Source: Paenibacillus sp. YPG26 (GTDB lineage: Bacteria > Bacillota > Bacilli > Paenibacillales > Paenibacillaceae). Taken from it: a DNA stretch of 64,000 nucleotides. Below, piece by piece: positions 1 to 8,026 of the stretch; the stretch's first letter is position 1, and every line of letters starts with the position of its first letter. The stretch covers positions 1,448,001-1,512,000 of the forward strand of contig NZ_CP084530.1 of assembly GCF_023704175.1 (NCBI RefSeq), in the 5' to 3' direction. Below the pieces are notes generated by a model. That model saw nothing but the letters and a program-made list of their open reading frames with translations, was not told the origin of the DNA and ran no database searches. The position numbers were made by a program, and so were the translations under genes.

Positions 1-549
1 GAGGTATCGAAGAATGACCGAGTAACGAAGGGAGCTACGTTAATCTCGGGAATTCAGGGCGAGCAAGCTGTCGTGGCTAAAGGAAATGTGAGGGGTCTTG
101 TCTGGCATGAATATGACATTGAGGCACCACTTGTCCGCAAGCAGAAGGTCTATACGGGAGAGAAGAAAGAGCGAGGCTATCTGTATTTCGGCGGTACGGC
201 AATTCAGATCTGGGGCTATGGCAAGGATGGGTATGAACAATCGCAGACGCTAACCCAGCTGGATCCGTTAACATGGAGACAGTGGAAGCTCCCGATAGGC
301 TGGATGTCCGAGGACGTGCTGGAGGTCACGGAGCTTGAGACCAAGCAGTCCGTAGAACAGACTGCGACTCGTGGACTTGAGAGAGCGAAGCTCGATATCT
401 TGGCGAAGAATGGAGCGGACGCTCAAATTGTGCAGCAAAAAATTTTGCATGAGAAGACAGACAATGGTAAAGTTTATATGAAAGTGCTTTTTGAAGTGGA
501 ACAGAATATAGCGGAAGAACTTCCGATAGTTCACGATCAAGGAGAATGA
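1..549 (+). CDS. yqfD: Sporulation protein YqfD, C-terminal part
   Basis: The frame is open from base 1 to a TGA at 547-549, so only the last 182 residues are present and the start lies before the window. The fragment contains short beta-rich segments such as TLISGIQGEQ and AKGNVRGLVWHEYD, as expected for the extracytoplasmic half of YqfD, a membrane protein needed for sporulation in Bacillus whose biochemical role is not known. Its stop lies just ahead of phoH and the phoH ribosome binding site overlaps its last codons, which reproduces the yqfD-phoH-pgpH order of endospore formers. The assignment rests on gene order and weak motif resemblance; the N-terminal membrane segments cannot be checked here. 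Confidence 0.8.
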   Translation, partial: EVSKNDRVTKGATLISGIQGEQAVVAKGNVRGLVWHEYDIEAPLVRKQKVYTGEKKERGYLYFGGTAIQIWGYGKDGYEQSQTLTQLDPLTWRQWKLPIGWMSEDVLEVTELETKQSVEQTATRGLERAKLDILAKNGADAQIVQQKILHEKTDNGKVYMKVLFEVEQNIAEELPIVHDQGE

Positions 550-555
550 GGCTAC

Positions 556-1527
556 TTGTCAGAGCAAACTGTAAGCATCAAGATACCGCTGCAAAGTGCA
601 GCAGAGGGACTGTCTTTATTCGGCCCTCAAGACACCTTCCTTAAGCTGGTTGAAGAGAAAGTGGCAGTACAAGTGGTTTCGCGGGAATCGGAGATTACGA
701 TTCGCGGAGAGAGAAGAAGTGTTGATGTGGTGCAGCAGCTGTTCGAGGTTCTACTGCAGCTCATTCGCAATGGATACGTACTCACCGAACGTGATGTGCT
801 GTATGCAATAGACCTTGCTCTTGATTTACGCGCTGACCAATTGCTTGATTTATATAAAGGTGAGGTTGCGATAACTTATAGAGGCAAGCCGATCCGTGTG
901 AAGACAATCGGGCAGAAGCACTATGTTACAACTATTAAGAAAAGAGACATTGTCTTCGGAGTAGGTCCTGCGGGTACCGGCAAAACTTATTTGGCCGTTG
1001 TTCTTGCCATCACAGCGCTGAAGGAAGGATCGGTCAAGCGGATCGTACTTACCAGACCTGCTGTAGAGGCCGGCGAAAGCCTAGGCTTCCTTCCGGGTGA
1101 TCTGCAGGAGAAGGTAGATCCGTATCTTCGTCCGTTGTATGATGCACTTTATGACGTAATGGGACCTGAACAGACCGCCAAGGCCTTGGAGAGAGGGTTA
1201 ATTGAGATTGCCCCTCTGGCTTACATGCGCGGGAGAACCCTTGATGATGCTTTCGTTATCCTGGATGAAGCCCAGAATACGACGCCGGAGCAAATGAAAA
1301 TGTTCCTTACACGTCTCGGCTTTGGCTCAAAAATGGTGATTACGGGGGACGTAACCCAGATTGATTTGCCTAGAGGCAAGAAGTCGGGGTTGGTGGAAGC
1401 CAAGTCCATCCTTAAGAACATTGATGAGATCGGCTTCGTCTATTTCGACGAATCGGACGTTGTGCGTCACTCACTTGTTCAAAAAATTATTATCGCTTAC
1501 GACCAGGCTGCAGAGAATCAGGACTAG
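556..1527 (+). CDS. phoH: PhoH family ATPase (YqfF/YbeY operon type)
   Basis: This 323-residue protein has a P-loop ATPase core with Walker A GPAGTGKT at residues 137-144 and Walker B VILDEAQN near 234-241, both diagnostic of PhoH. The N-terminal 100 residues resemble a small RNA-binding type domain. PhoH proteins are cytoplasmic, helicase-related ATPases linked to RNA metabolism, and this copy sits two genes before the RNase YbeY, its usual partner in gene order. The start is TTG at 556, chosen because AAGGAG lies about 10 bases upstream at the end of yqfD and no ATG fits. A second PhoH paralogue with a PIN domain lies at 31944-33275. The biological substrate of PhoH is not established. Confidence 0.95.
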   Translation: MSEQTVSIKIPLQSAAEGLSLFGPQDTFLKLVEEKVAVQVVSRESEITIRGERRSVDVVQQLFEVLLQLIRNGYVLTERDVLYAIDLALDLRADQLLDLYKGEVAITYRGKPIRVKTIGQKHYVTTIKKRDIVFGVGPAGTGKTYLAVVLAITALKEGSVKRIVLTRPAVEAGESLGFLPGDLQEKVDPYLRPLYDALYDVMGPEQTAKALERGLIEIAPLAYMRGRTLDDAFVILDEAQNTTPEQMKMFLTRLGFGSKMVITGDVTQIDLPRGKKSGLVEAKSILKNIDEIGFVYFDESDVVRHSLVQKIIIAYDQAAENQD

Positions 1528-1611
1528 CAGCACAAGGGGAGCAACCGTCAATCTAAAGAGAGAAATCCCACAAATAATCAGGTACTTTCAGAAGATAGAG
1601 AGGGTTGTTCA

Positions 1612-3903
1612 ATGACCTCGAAAGAAACGTCGAAAAGCAGTACATTTCAATCCAAAACGGCAGGATGGAAACATAGCGTCCCTGTACGCTATGTTCTGTT
1701 CTTGCTGTTTGTTGTTTTATTTTATGTCAGTCTTGCTCCTAAGCTGTTGCCAGAACGCTACAATATTGTAATTGGGCAGCCAAGTGACAAGGAAATTCTG
1801 GCACCTGTCCAGATTCCTAATAACAAAGCAACGCTCAAGGCACAGGAGCAGGCAGCCGAGAAACAGAAGGATATTTACAAGATCGTATCGCTTCGTAATG
1901 AAGTGCTTGCCGCCCAGCTTCTTGACCGGATTCTGCGCTTGAACCAGGATGATCAGGTCTCAAGAGAGGACAAGATCTCGATCTATCGTCAGGAGCTGCC
2001 CAGCAAGGTGCAGGAATACCTGCAGAGCTATATTGTGAACAATAAGCTCTCCTCCGCCTATTCGGAATCTTTGCTGGAAGAGATGAAGAAACGGATTAAT
2101 GAGCAGGCTTATCATATTTCCGAAGAGACATTTATCAAGATTCCCCGGCTTACACCGGAGGATATCAGTGAAATGAAGCCTGTAGCGAAGGACATTGTAT
2201 CCAGGCTTATGAGTGATCAGGTGACTGAAGCCCCGGCGGTACGTGCCAAAGTTGCCGAGCAGATCAGCTCCAGTATGCTGAGCAAGCGGATCTCCCGGGA
2301 GGTCGCCCAGGAGCTAATACGGCTGGTAATTACACCGAATAACTTCAGGGATGATGAGGCAACCAAGGAAGCCAAGGTACTCGCAAGAGAGAGTACCGAG
2401 CCCGTGTATATCAATCAGGGTGATGTGCTTGTTGCAAAAGGCGAGCGGATTACCGAGGAAATGTACAATTTGCTGGATCAGAACGGGCTGCTTAAGGATG
2501 AAGTCAACTACTGGCCACAGCTTGGACTGCTGCTGATGTCCCTTTTGTTAGGTTTCGGCCTGATTATGTACATGCGCCAATCGGAGGGAGCCGCCAGGTT
2601 CAAATATAACAACGTGCAGCTGACTATGCTGCTGTTGATTTTTGCGATTACAATTCTCTCTATCCATGTGGTTAATGTTCTACAGAGCGCTCAGCGCCCT
2701 TATATAGGGTATCTGGCGCCAATCGCAACAGGAGCCATGCTGATTACCCTGCTGATTGATATTCCATTAGCTTATATCAGCTCCATCGTGCTCGGAATAC
2801 TGGCAAGTATCATACTGAACAGCCACCAGGGCCAAATTTTTGATTTCTATTTCGGCTTCTTCGCGGTCATTATATCGTTCGTGTCCATATTCTCGATTCA
2901 CCGTGCCAGTCAGCGTTCCACGATTCTTAAAGCGGGAATTATGGTCTGCCTGTTCGGTTCCCTGTCCGTGTTCACGCTTGTTCTGCTTAACGAGAATGGC
3001 TGGACCCAGTCTGGCACGCTGTATGCGATTGGGTTTGCTTTTGCCGGGGGGCTTCTGACCACGATTCTGGTTATTGGTCTAATGCCATTCTTTGAAGTAT
3101 CCTTCGGCATTCTGTCCGCGCTTAAGCTGGTGGAGCTGTCCAATCCTAACCATCCGCTGTTAAGAAAGCTTCTCACGGAGACGCCTGGAACCTATCATCA
3201 TAGTGTGATGGTCGGCAATCTGTCTGAAGCAGCGGCGGAAGCCATTGGTGCGAACGGACTGCTGTGCAGAGTCGGATCGTATTATCACGATATCGGCAAG
3301 ACGAAGCGGCCAAGCTATTTCATTGAGAACCAGAACAATATTGAGAATCCACATGATTTCATCGATCCGAAGCTGAGTAAGTCGATTATCGTGGCTCATG
3401 CACGGGATGGGGTCGAGATGCTTAAGGAGTACAAGCTTCCTAAGCCGATTCGGGATATTGCCGAGCAGCATCATGGAACTACCTTCCTGCACTTCTTCTA
3501 TCACAAAGCGCTGAGGAATGCTGAGGAACAGGGGGGAGAGCCAGACTTTACCGAAGCGGATTTCCGTTATCCGGGACCGAAAGCGCAATCGAAGGAGGCC
3601 GCGGTTGTCGGGATTGCCGATAGTGTTGAGGCCGCAGTAAGATCGCTGCGCAAACCGACGGTGGAACAGGTCGAATCCATGATTGAGAAGATTATAAAAA
3701 GCCGTCTTGATGACCATCAGTTCAATGAATGTGATCTGACGATGCGGGAGCTTGATGTGATCGCCAAGACATTGCAAGAAACCGTTATGGGCATCTTCCA
3801 TTCCCGGATCGAGTATCCAGAGGAGATTAAGAAGCCAAAAGGAAATGATGAGACAGACAAGGGGCGTGAAGTGAATGGGTCTGAAGCTGGCTTGGAACAA
3901 TGA
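1612..3903 (+). CDS. pgpH: 7TM-HD family c-di-AMP phosphodiesterase PgpH
   Basis: This 763-residue membrane protein (YqfF in Bacillus) has one N-terminal membrane helix at about residues 24-42, a large extracytoplasmic 7TMR-HDED type domain to about 300, a block of roughly seven membrane helices to about 500, and a cytoplasmic HD phosphohydrolase domain. The HD motif is visible as TYHHSV (H529, H530) and YYHDIGKTKRP (H559, D560). Characterised Listeria PgpH hydrolyses the second messenger c-di-AMP, which controls potassium and osmolyte transport; that activity is inferred from the family. The start ATG follows AGAGAGGG. The 3' end overlaps ybeY by 29 bases, suggesting translational coupling. 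Confidence 0.95.
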   Translation: MTSKETSKSSTFQSKTAGWKHSVPVRYVLFLLFVVLFYVSLAPKLLPERYNIVIGQPSDKEILAPVQIPNNKATLKAQEQAAEKQKDIYKIVSLRNEVLAAQLLDRILRLNQDDQVSREDKISIYRQELPSKVQEYLQSYIVNNKLSSAYSESLLEEMKKRINEQAYHISEETFIKIPRLTPEDISEMKPVAKDIVSRLMSDQVTEAPAVRAKVAEQISSSMLSKRISREVAQELIRLVITPNNFRDDEATKEAKVLARESTEPVYINQGDVLVAKGERITEEMYNLLDQNGLLKDEVNYWPQLGLLLMSLLLGFGLIMYMRQSEGAARFKYNNVQLTMLLLIFAITILSIHVVNVLQSAQRPYIGYLAPIATGAMLITLLIDIPLAYISSIVLGILASIILNSHQGQIFDFYFGFFAVIISFVSIFSIHRASQRSTILKAGIMVCLFGSLSVFTLVLLNENGWTQSGTLYAIGFAFAGGLLTTILVIGLMPFFEVSFGILSALKLVELSNPNHPLLRKLLTETPGTYHHSVMVGNLSEAAAEAIGANGLLCRVGSYYHDIGKTKRPSYFIENQNNIENPHDFIDPKLSKSIIVAHARDGVEMLKEYKLPKPIRDIAEQHHGTTFLHFFYHKALRNAEEQGGEPDFTEADFRYPGPKAQSKEAAVVGIADSVEAAVRSLRKPTVEQVESMIEKIIKSRLDDHQFNECDLTMRELDVIAKTLQETVMGIFHSRIEYPEEIKKPKGNDETDKGREVNGSEAGLEQ

Positions 3904-4372
3904 GCAGGATGACTTTGAGATCAGTCAGGAATTGATTGATCTGCTGGAGAAAGCCCTGGATATAGCAGGAGAGGCCGAAGGAATTGTTGACGGAGAAGTG
4001 GACCTTACCTTCGTCAATAATGAGGCTATTCATGAACTGAACCGGGAGTACAGGGGAATTGACCGGCCAACGGACGTATTGTCTTTTGCGATGAATGAAT
4101 CCGTTGATGAGGAGCCGGAGATACTGTACGAGCTCGAAGAGGGTCAGAGCCTGGATGATATCCCGGATGTACTTGGAGATATTATCATTTCAGTGGAACG
4201 GGCAAAAGAGCAGAGTGAGGAATACGGACATTCGCTTGAGCGGGAGATCGGCTTTCTGTTCGTGCATGGATTCCTGCATCTGCTCGGCTACGATCATCAG
4301 GATGACGCCAGCGAAGCAGAAATGATGTCTAAGCAGGAAGCTGCTCTTTCAAGGGTCGGCCTAGTACGGTAA
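3875..4372 (+). CDS. ybeY: Endoribonuclease YbeY (rRNA maturation factor)
   Basis: The protein has 165 residues and carries the zinc-binding signature HGFLHLLGYDH with His131, His135 and His141, the hallmark of the YbeY family. YbeY is a metal-dependent endoribonuclease involved in 16S rRNA 3'-end maturation and ribosome quality control in the cytoplasm. The gene starts inside the end of pgpH, behind AAGGGGCG, and its TAA stop shares its A with the ATG of dgkA (TAATG), so pgpH, ybeY and dgkA form a coupled operon with phoH upstream. The N-terminus is acidic and lacks unusual features. Confidence 0.96.
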   Translation: MGLKLAWNNEQDDFEISQELIDLLEKALDIAGEAEGIVDGEVDLTFVNNEAIHELNREYRGIDRPTDVLSFAMNESVDEEPEILYELEEGQSLDDIPDVLGDIIISVERAKEQSEEYGHSLEREIGFLFVHGFLHLLGYDHQDDASEAEMMSKQEAALSRVGLVR

Positions 4373-4746
4373 TGAAGCGAAGTCATAGTTGGAGTTCCAC
4401 TTTCCGTTATGCAATCGAAGGCATAGGGTACGGGCTCAGAACACAGCGCAATTTACGCGTTCATGTTATTTGCGCGGTGCTGGCGGCCGGTGCGGCCGCC
4501 TTTTTCCATTTACCAGCAACCAAGTGGGCGATCCTGCTGCTTACCATCGCGCTCGTCATTTCGCTGGAGCTGATCAACACCGCCATCGAGTCGGTGGTAG
4601 ACCTGGCAAGCCCGGATATCCATCCTTTGGCCAAAGCCGCCAAGGACACCGCCGCCGGCGCTGTTCTCGTCGCAGCGATCTTGGCTGTGATTATCGGTAT
4701 AGTGCTGTTCTACGCTCCCGTACTTGAGTGGGTAACTGGTAAATAA
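4372..4746 (+). CDS. dgkA: Undecaprenol/diacylglycerol kinase DgkA
   Basis: This 124-residue integral membrane kinase begins with a basic amphipathic segment (RYAIEGIGYGLRTQRNLRVH), followed by three membrane helices and the family motif ELINTAIESVVDL that contributes acidic residues and asparagine to the active site. In Gram-positive bacteria DgkA-type enzymes phosphorylate undecaprenol, recycling the lipid carrier used for peptidoglycan and teichoic acid; the same substrate is assumed here. The ATG overlaps the stop of ybeY. In Bacillus subtilis a cytidine deaminase gene (cdd) follows before era; here it is absent and the space is filled by hairpin-rich repeats. Confidence 0.93.
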   Translation: MKRSHSWSSTFRYAIEGIGYGLRTQRNLRVHVICAVLAAGAAAFFHLPATKWAILLLTIALVISLELINTAIESVVDLASPDIHPLAKAAKDTAAGAVLVAAILAVIIGIVLFYAPVLEWVTGK

Positions 4747-4983
4747 CCAAAATATAAGACGAGCTTGAAATTATAATATATGTACGGTCGTAACTACGAG
4801 GTTGCTTGGACTTTCGGCCGCTGCCCGCCTCCAGATTTCTTGAACTATACGCATAGCGGTTGAAATCCGGAGACAAAGCTTATGCTTCCGGTATAGCTTT
4901 CTTTCAGAAAGCTTGTAGGTGAACGCGTTCGCCCCTACAGTTCCAAGCTTCCCCTCCGTTACGCCTTATGTATACGGGTCTAT
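4747..4983. other. Non-coding segment with a run of hairpins after dgkA
   Basis: No convincing gene is present. The segment contains several adjacent inverted repeats: GATTTC/GAAATC at 4834-4867, CCGG/CCGG enclosing AGC/GCT at about 4867-4892, a perfect 7-bp stem AGCTTTC/GAAAGCT at 4895-4913, and GTAGG/CCTAC around GAACGCGTTC at 4915-4938. None is followed by a good T-run, so they do not look like a simple dgkA terminator. They could fold into one structured RNA or be degenerate members of extragenic repeat families. The segment leads directly into the tandem repeat array. Confidence 0.5.
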
Positions 4984-5540
4984 GCTCGAAGTAGAGCGCA
5001 TCCCGCAGGGACAGCGTCTCCGAGCACGGAGTACCACAAACCCGAACGGATCTGTGCTCGAAGTAGAGCGCATCCCGCAGGGACAGCGCCTCCGAGCACG
5101 GAGTACCACAAACCTGCACGTGTCTGTGCTCGAAGTAGAGCGCATCCCGCAGGGACAGCGTCTCCGAGCACGCAGCAACACAACCCGCACGGGTCTGTGC
5201 TCGAAGTAGAGCGCATCCCGCAGGGACAGCGCAACCGAGCACGCAGCAACACAACCCGCACGGGTCTATGCTCGAAGTAGAGCGCATCCCGCAGGGACAG
5301 CGTCTCCGAGCACGGAGTACCACAAACCCGCACGGATCTGTGCTCGAAGTAGAGCGCATCCCGCAGGGACAGCGCCTCCCAGCACGCAGCGACAACAAAC
5401 GCTCCCGCCAGTGCTCCGCAAGTAAAGCGTGTCCCGCAGGGACGACAAGCGGCTCATCGCACGCATTCTCAAAGTGCCGGCAGGAGCGCCAGAAGTCAAG
5501 CGTGCCCCGAAGGGGCGGCAAGCGGCTCAACGCACCAACC
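4984..5540. repeat. Tandem array of eight 71-73 bp hairpin-forming repeats
   Basis: Unit starts (GCTCGAAGTAGAGCGC or its degenerate form) fall at 4984, 5056, 5128, 5199, 5270, 5342, 5413 and 5486, giving periods of 72, 72, 71, 71, 72, 71 and 73 bases. Units 1-6 are nearly identical; units 7 and 8 are diverged. Each full unit has an outer inverted repeat GTGCTCG/CGAGCAC (one mismatch in units 1 and 5) and an inner stem GCGC..TCCC-GCA-GGGA..GCGC, separated from the next by about 26 bases. The mixed periods break any reading frame, so open frames on both strands look accidental. It resembles REP-like extragenic palindromes but I do not recognise a named family. Confidence 0.85.
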
Positions 5541-5582
5541 GTAGCCCAGGCGCACCCACCCATCCATAATCAGCCAAACTGC

Positions 5583-5631
5583 AGGGTGTCCAGAGGGCAG
5601 AGCCCTTGGGGCCCTCCCTAAGCAGGGAGGG
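5583..5631. repeat. GC-rich double hairpin just upstream of era
   Basis: Two hairpins stand side by side: AGGGC-AGA-GCCCT at 5594-5606 (extendable by CCA/TGG with a bulge) and a perfect 8-bp stem CCCTCCCT-AAGC-AGGGAGGG at 5612-5631. The second is followed by TTTGGGTGGG, not a T-run, so it would be a poor intrinsic terminator. It is distinct in sequence from the 72-bp units and ends about 36 bases before the era ribosome binding site, so it would lie in any era mRNA leader that starts upstream. Confidence 0.6.
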
Positions 5632-5680
5632 TTTGGGTGGGTATGAAAAGAAATGTTTATACAAAAAAAGGAGTATTCCA

Positions 5681-6580
5681 ATGAAATCTAAATTCAAATC
5701 CGGCTTCGTCGCCATCGTCGGACGCCCCAATGTGGGCAAATCGACATTAATGAACCAGGTCATCGGGCAAAAGATCGCGATTATGTCCGACAAGCCGCAG
5801 ACCACGCGCAACAAAATTCACGGGGTCTATACGACACCGGAACTGCAGATCGTGTTCCTGGATACACCGGGAATCCATAAGCGCCAATCCAAACTGGGTG
5901 ACTTCATGAATCAGACCGCGCTGAATACCCTGGGTGAGGTGGAAGCCGTACTATTCCTTGCCGATGCTTCGGAAGGGTTCGGGGGCGGTGACCGGTTCAT
6001 TATCGAACGCCTGAAGGGAATCCGCACTCCGGTCATTCTGATTCTTAACAAAATTGATAAAATAGAGCCCGAGCAGCTGCTGCCTCTGATTGAAGAATAT
6101 CGCAAGCTGAACGATTTTGCGGAGATCATTCCAATCTCTGCAATGCACGGCAATAACGTCAATACGATGCTTGAGCAGATCGCCAAGTATTTACCGGAAG
6201 GACCGCAGTATTATCCCGATGATCAGATCACGGACCACCCGGAGCAATTCGTATGCGCCGAGCTGATCCGGGAGAAGATTCTTCAGAATACACGTGAAGA
6301 GGTTCCCCACTCCATCGCGGTTACTATTGAGGATATGAAGGTGGAGAACAACGGAGTCGTTCATATCTCGGCGGTCATTTATGTTGAACGGGATTCACAG
6401 AAAGGCATTATTATAGGCAAGCAGGGAGCCATGCTCAAGGAAGTGGGCCGATTGGCCAGACACGATATCGAGAACCTCTTGGGCTCTAAGATATTCCTTG
6501 AACTATGGGTTAAAGTGAAGAAGGATTGGCGTAACCAGGATCGGGTGCTCAAGGACCTTGGGTTCCACAAGAACTCCTAG
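5681..6580 (+). CDS. era: GTPase Era, 16S rRNA assembly factor
   Basis: The 299-residue protein has the G1 loop GRPNVGKST at residues 14-22, G3 DTPG at 61-64 and G4 NKID at 123-126, followed by a C-terminal KH domain ([15 protein letters not shown] region) that binds the 3' end of 16S rRNA. Era is an essential cytoplasmic GTPase for 30S assembly and works in the same pathway as YbeY. An upstream ATG at 5606 is open in frame, but I chose 5681 because AAAGGAG at 5667-5673 gives 7-8 base spacing and the length then matches the family. The leader passes through the repeat region. Confidence 0.96.
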   Translation: MKSKFKSGFVAIVGRPNVGKSTLMNQVIGQKIAIMSDKPQTTRNKIHGVYTTPELQIVFLDTPGIHKRQSKLGDFMNQTALNTLGEVEAVLFLADASEGFGGGDRFIIERLKGIRTPVILILNKIDKIEPEQLLPLIEEYRKLNDFAEIIPISAMHGNNVNTMLEQIAKYLPEGPQYYPDDQITDHPEQFVCAELIREKILQNTREEVPHSIAVTIEDMKVENNGVVHISAVIYVERDSQKGIIIGKQGAMLKEVGRLARHDIENLLGSKIFLELWVKVKKDWRNQDRVLKDLGFHKNS

Positions 6581-6682
6581 GGTAATTGTATACTGGGAGT
6601 TATTGCATCACATAGTTCGGATTCCACAGCACATCCTAATCTCGTAAATGCAGCGTCATTTTCTGAGAGGGGATGAGAACGT

Positions 6683-6820
6683 ATGCGTGACTTTTCGTGG
6701 AATTATTTTACGAACAGTGGGGATGTCGATGCTTACCTGCTCTATAAAGCGGCCACTGTCCATACAGATCAGGAGCCGGAGGCCGCGGAGGAATTGATCC
6801 TGGAGGAGGAAGCGAATTAA
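6683..6820 (+). CDS. yqzL: YqzL-like small protein
   Basis: A 45-codon reading frame starts at ATG 6683 behind GAGAGGGG and ends in TAA at 6818-6820. The sequence begins MRDFSWNYFTNSGDVDAYLL and ends in an acidic tail, matching the YqzL family of very short proteins found between era and recO in Bacillales. The function is unknown. The conserved start (aromatic-rich MxDFxWNxF) and the genomic position are the basis for the call. Confidence 0.85.
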   Translation: MRDFSWNYFTNSGDVDAYLLYKAATVHTDQEPEAAEELILEEEAN

Positions 6821-6858
6821 CCGCTTGTGAATGTCAGGGACAGCTTGGGGGAGGTTGC

Positions 6859-7611
6859 ATGCTTTACAGGGTGGAGGGGATAGTCATCCGCAGCATGGAT
6901 TACGGTGAGGGGAACAAGATTATAACAATCTGTACAGCCACTCATGGCAAAATTGGGGTGCTTGTGCGGGGAGCGAAGAAATCTAAAAGCCGCCATGCTG
7001 CGCTGACTCAGCCTTTTACAAATGGGGAATACCTGTTTTTCCGTACAGGAAATGGACTTGGTACCTTAAATCAAGGTGAGATTCTGGAATCTCACCATCT
7101 TTTGCGTGAGGATCTGATCTTAACTTCCTATGCTTCTTATGCCTGCGAGCTGCTGGACCGGACGCTGCAGGATGAGGAGGTTGGGGCATTCTGGTTCAAT
7201 CAGCTGAAGGCTTGTCTTGAGGCTTTGACATCGGGAAAAGATCCACAGGTTACCGCGCATTTATTCGAAATGAAGATACTTCAAGCCGCCGGTTATGGGC
7301 CTGTGTTGGATAACTGTGTATCTTGCGGTAGTGAGGATGAGCCCGCTGTAGTCAGTCCGCGCCTCGGCGGTGTATTGTGCCGAAGATGCAAGCACCATGA
7401 CCCGAGCGCGATGACGGTTACACCGGGGACGCTGAAGCTGTTAAGATTATTCGCGAAGCTGGATCTTCGGCGTCTTGGGAACATCGATGTCAAAGACACC
7501 ACGAAGGCCGAGATGAAAGTGGTTATGCGCGCGTTTATGGATGCCCAGCTTAACCTTAATCTGAAATCACAGCGTTTTTTGGATCAGCTGGATAAATATG
7601 AACTTGAATAG
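6859..7611 (+). CDS. recO: DNA repair protein RecO
   Basis: The protein has 250 residues, typical for RecO. An N-terminal OB fold (about residues 1-80) is followed by a helical domain with a zinc site formed by C153-x2-C156 and C174-x2-C177. RecO binds single-stranded DNA and, with RecR, loads RecA onto SSB-coated DNA in recombinational repair. ATG at 6859 follows GGGGGAGG. It is the last gene of the era-yqzL-recO unit; the next gene has its own promoter and T-box. No clear terminator follows, although a T-rich stretch lies at 7637-7647. Confidence 0.94.
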   Translation: MLYRVEGIVIRSMDYGEGNKIITICTATHGKIGVLVRGAKKSKSRHAALTQPFTNGEYLFFRTGNGLGTLNQGEILESHHLLREDLILTSYASYACELLDRTLQDEEVGAFWFNQLKACLEALTSGKDPQVTAHLFEMKILQAAGYGPVLDNCVSCGSEDEPAVVSPRLGGVLCRRCKHHDPSAMTVTPGTLKLLRLFAKLDLRRLGNIDVKDTTKAEMKVVMRAFMDAQLNLNLKSQRFLDQLDKYELE

Positions 7612-7659
7612 CCAAAGCTAATGCTGCCCTTGTGATTATTTTTTTGATTATGCTACGGT

Positions 7660-7688
7660 TTGACTAACGTCAGGAAATCATTTATTAT
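7660..7688 (+). promoter_or_regulatory. Sigma-A promoter for the glyQS T-box transcript
   Basis: A -35 element TTGACT at 7660-7665 and a -10 element TATTAT at 7683-7688 are separated by exactly 17 bases. The predicted start, near 7695, is just upstream of the T-box stem I. This is one of the best vegetative promoters in the window. Confidence 0.8.
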
Positions 7689-7694
7689 GGACTA

Positions 7695-7953
7695 GAAATT
7701 CTCTGATAGAGAACATGCGTTGAACGGGAAAGTAATGAATTGCGGTTCTAGGATTAAGCGATTCGGGGATGGTGAGAGCCCGAAAGAACGAATTCATGAA
7801 AGGGCACCCGGGAGCATGAAGCGAACGGAAAAGTGGATACAGCAGCGGCGGCAGGTAATCTGCGATGCGAGCGGCTGTATCAAGTAGGGTGGAACCGCGG
7901 GAACAGCTCTCGTCCCTATGTCTGTACAGCAGGCGTAGGGACGAGAGTTTTTT
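7695..7953 (+). promoter_or_regulatory. Glycine T-box riboswitch upstream of glyQS
   Basis: The leader has the T-box hallmark AGGGTGGAACCGCG at 7886-7899, in which TGGA (7890-7893) is the bulge that pairs with the uncharged tRNA acceptor end. It is followed by an intrinsic terminator at 7907-7953. Upstream, the GGATGGTGAGAGCCC segment (about 7769-7783) fits the distal part of stem I. A candidate specifier GGC at 7803-7805, followed by a purine, would read tRNA-Gly with anticodon GCC. Uncharged tRNA-Gly would stabilise the antiterminator and allow glyQS transcription. The exact specifier is inferred from position and downstream gene identity. Confidence 0.93.
7907..7953 (+). terminator. T-box attenuator terminator
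   Basis: CTCTCGTCCCTATG at 7907-7920 pairs with CGTAGGGACGAGAG at 7934-7947 (14 bp with one G-T wobble), followed by six T residues at 7948-7953. It is mutually exclusive with the antiterminator just upstream. Confidence 0.92.
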
Positions 7954-8026
7954 GCTGTGCTTAGGCGGTTGTAGGCCGCCTATCGTCCACTGCGTCCAAT
8001 AGATAATGTGAAGGAGAATGGTGTTC

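Noticed and set aside
3160..3900. 246-codon minus-strand open frame
   Set aside because: It lies antisense to the HD domain of pgpH and has no ribosome binding site or recognisable motif.
4984..5540. Possible CRISPR array
   Set aside because: The repeats are 71-73 bp with similar, not unique, spacers, they are internally palindromic, and no cas genes are nearby.
4904..5563. Long minus-strand open frame of 219 codons with a 24-residue repeat
   Set aside because: It is the translation of the 72-bp repeats; periods of 71 and 73 break the frame, both strands are open, and there is no ribosome binding site.
5606..5680. N-terminal extension of Era
   Set aside because: The extension is encoded by the GC-rich hairpin and has no family counterpart; the start at 5681 has a proper ribosome binding site.
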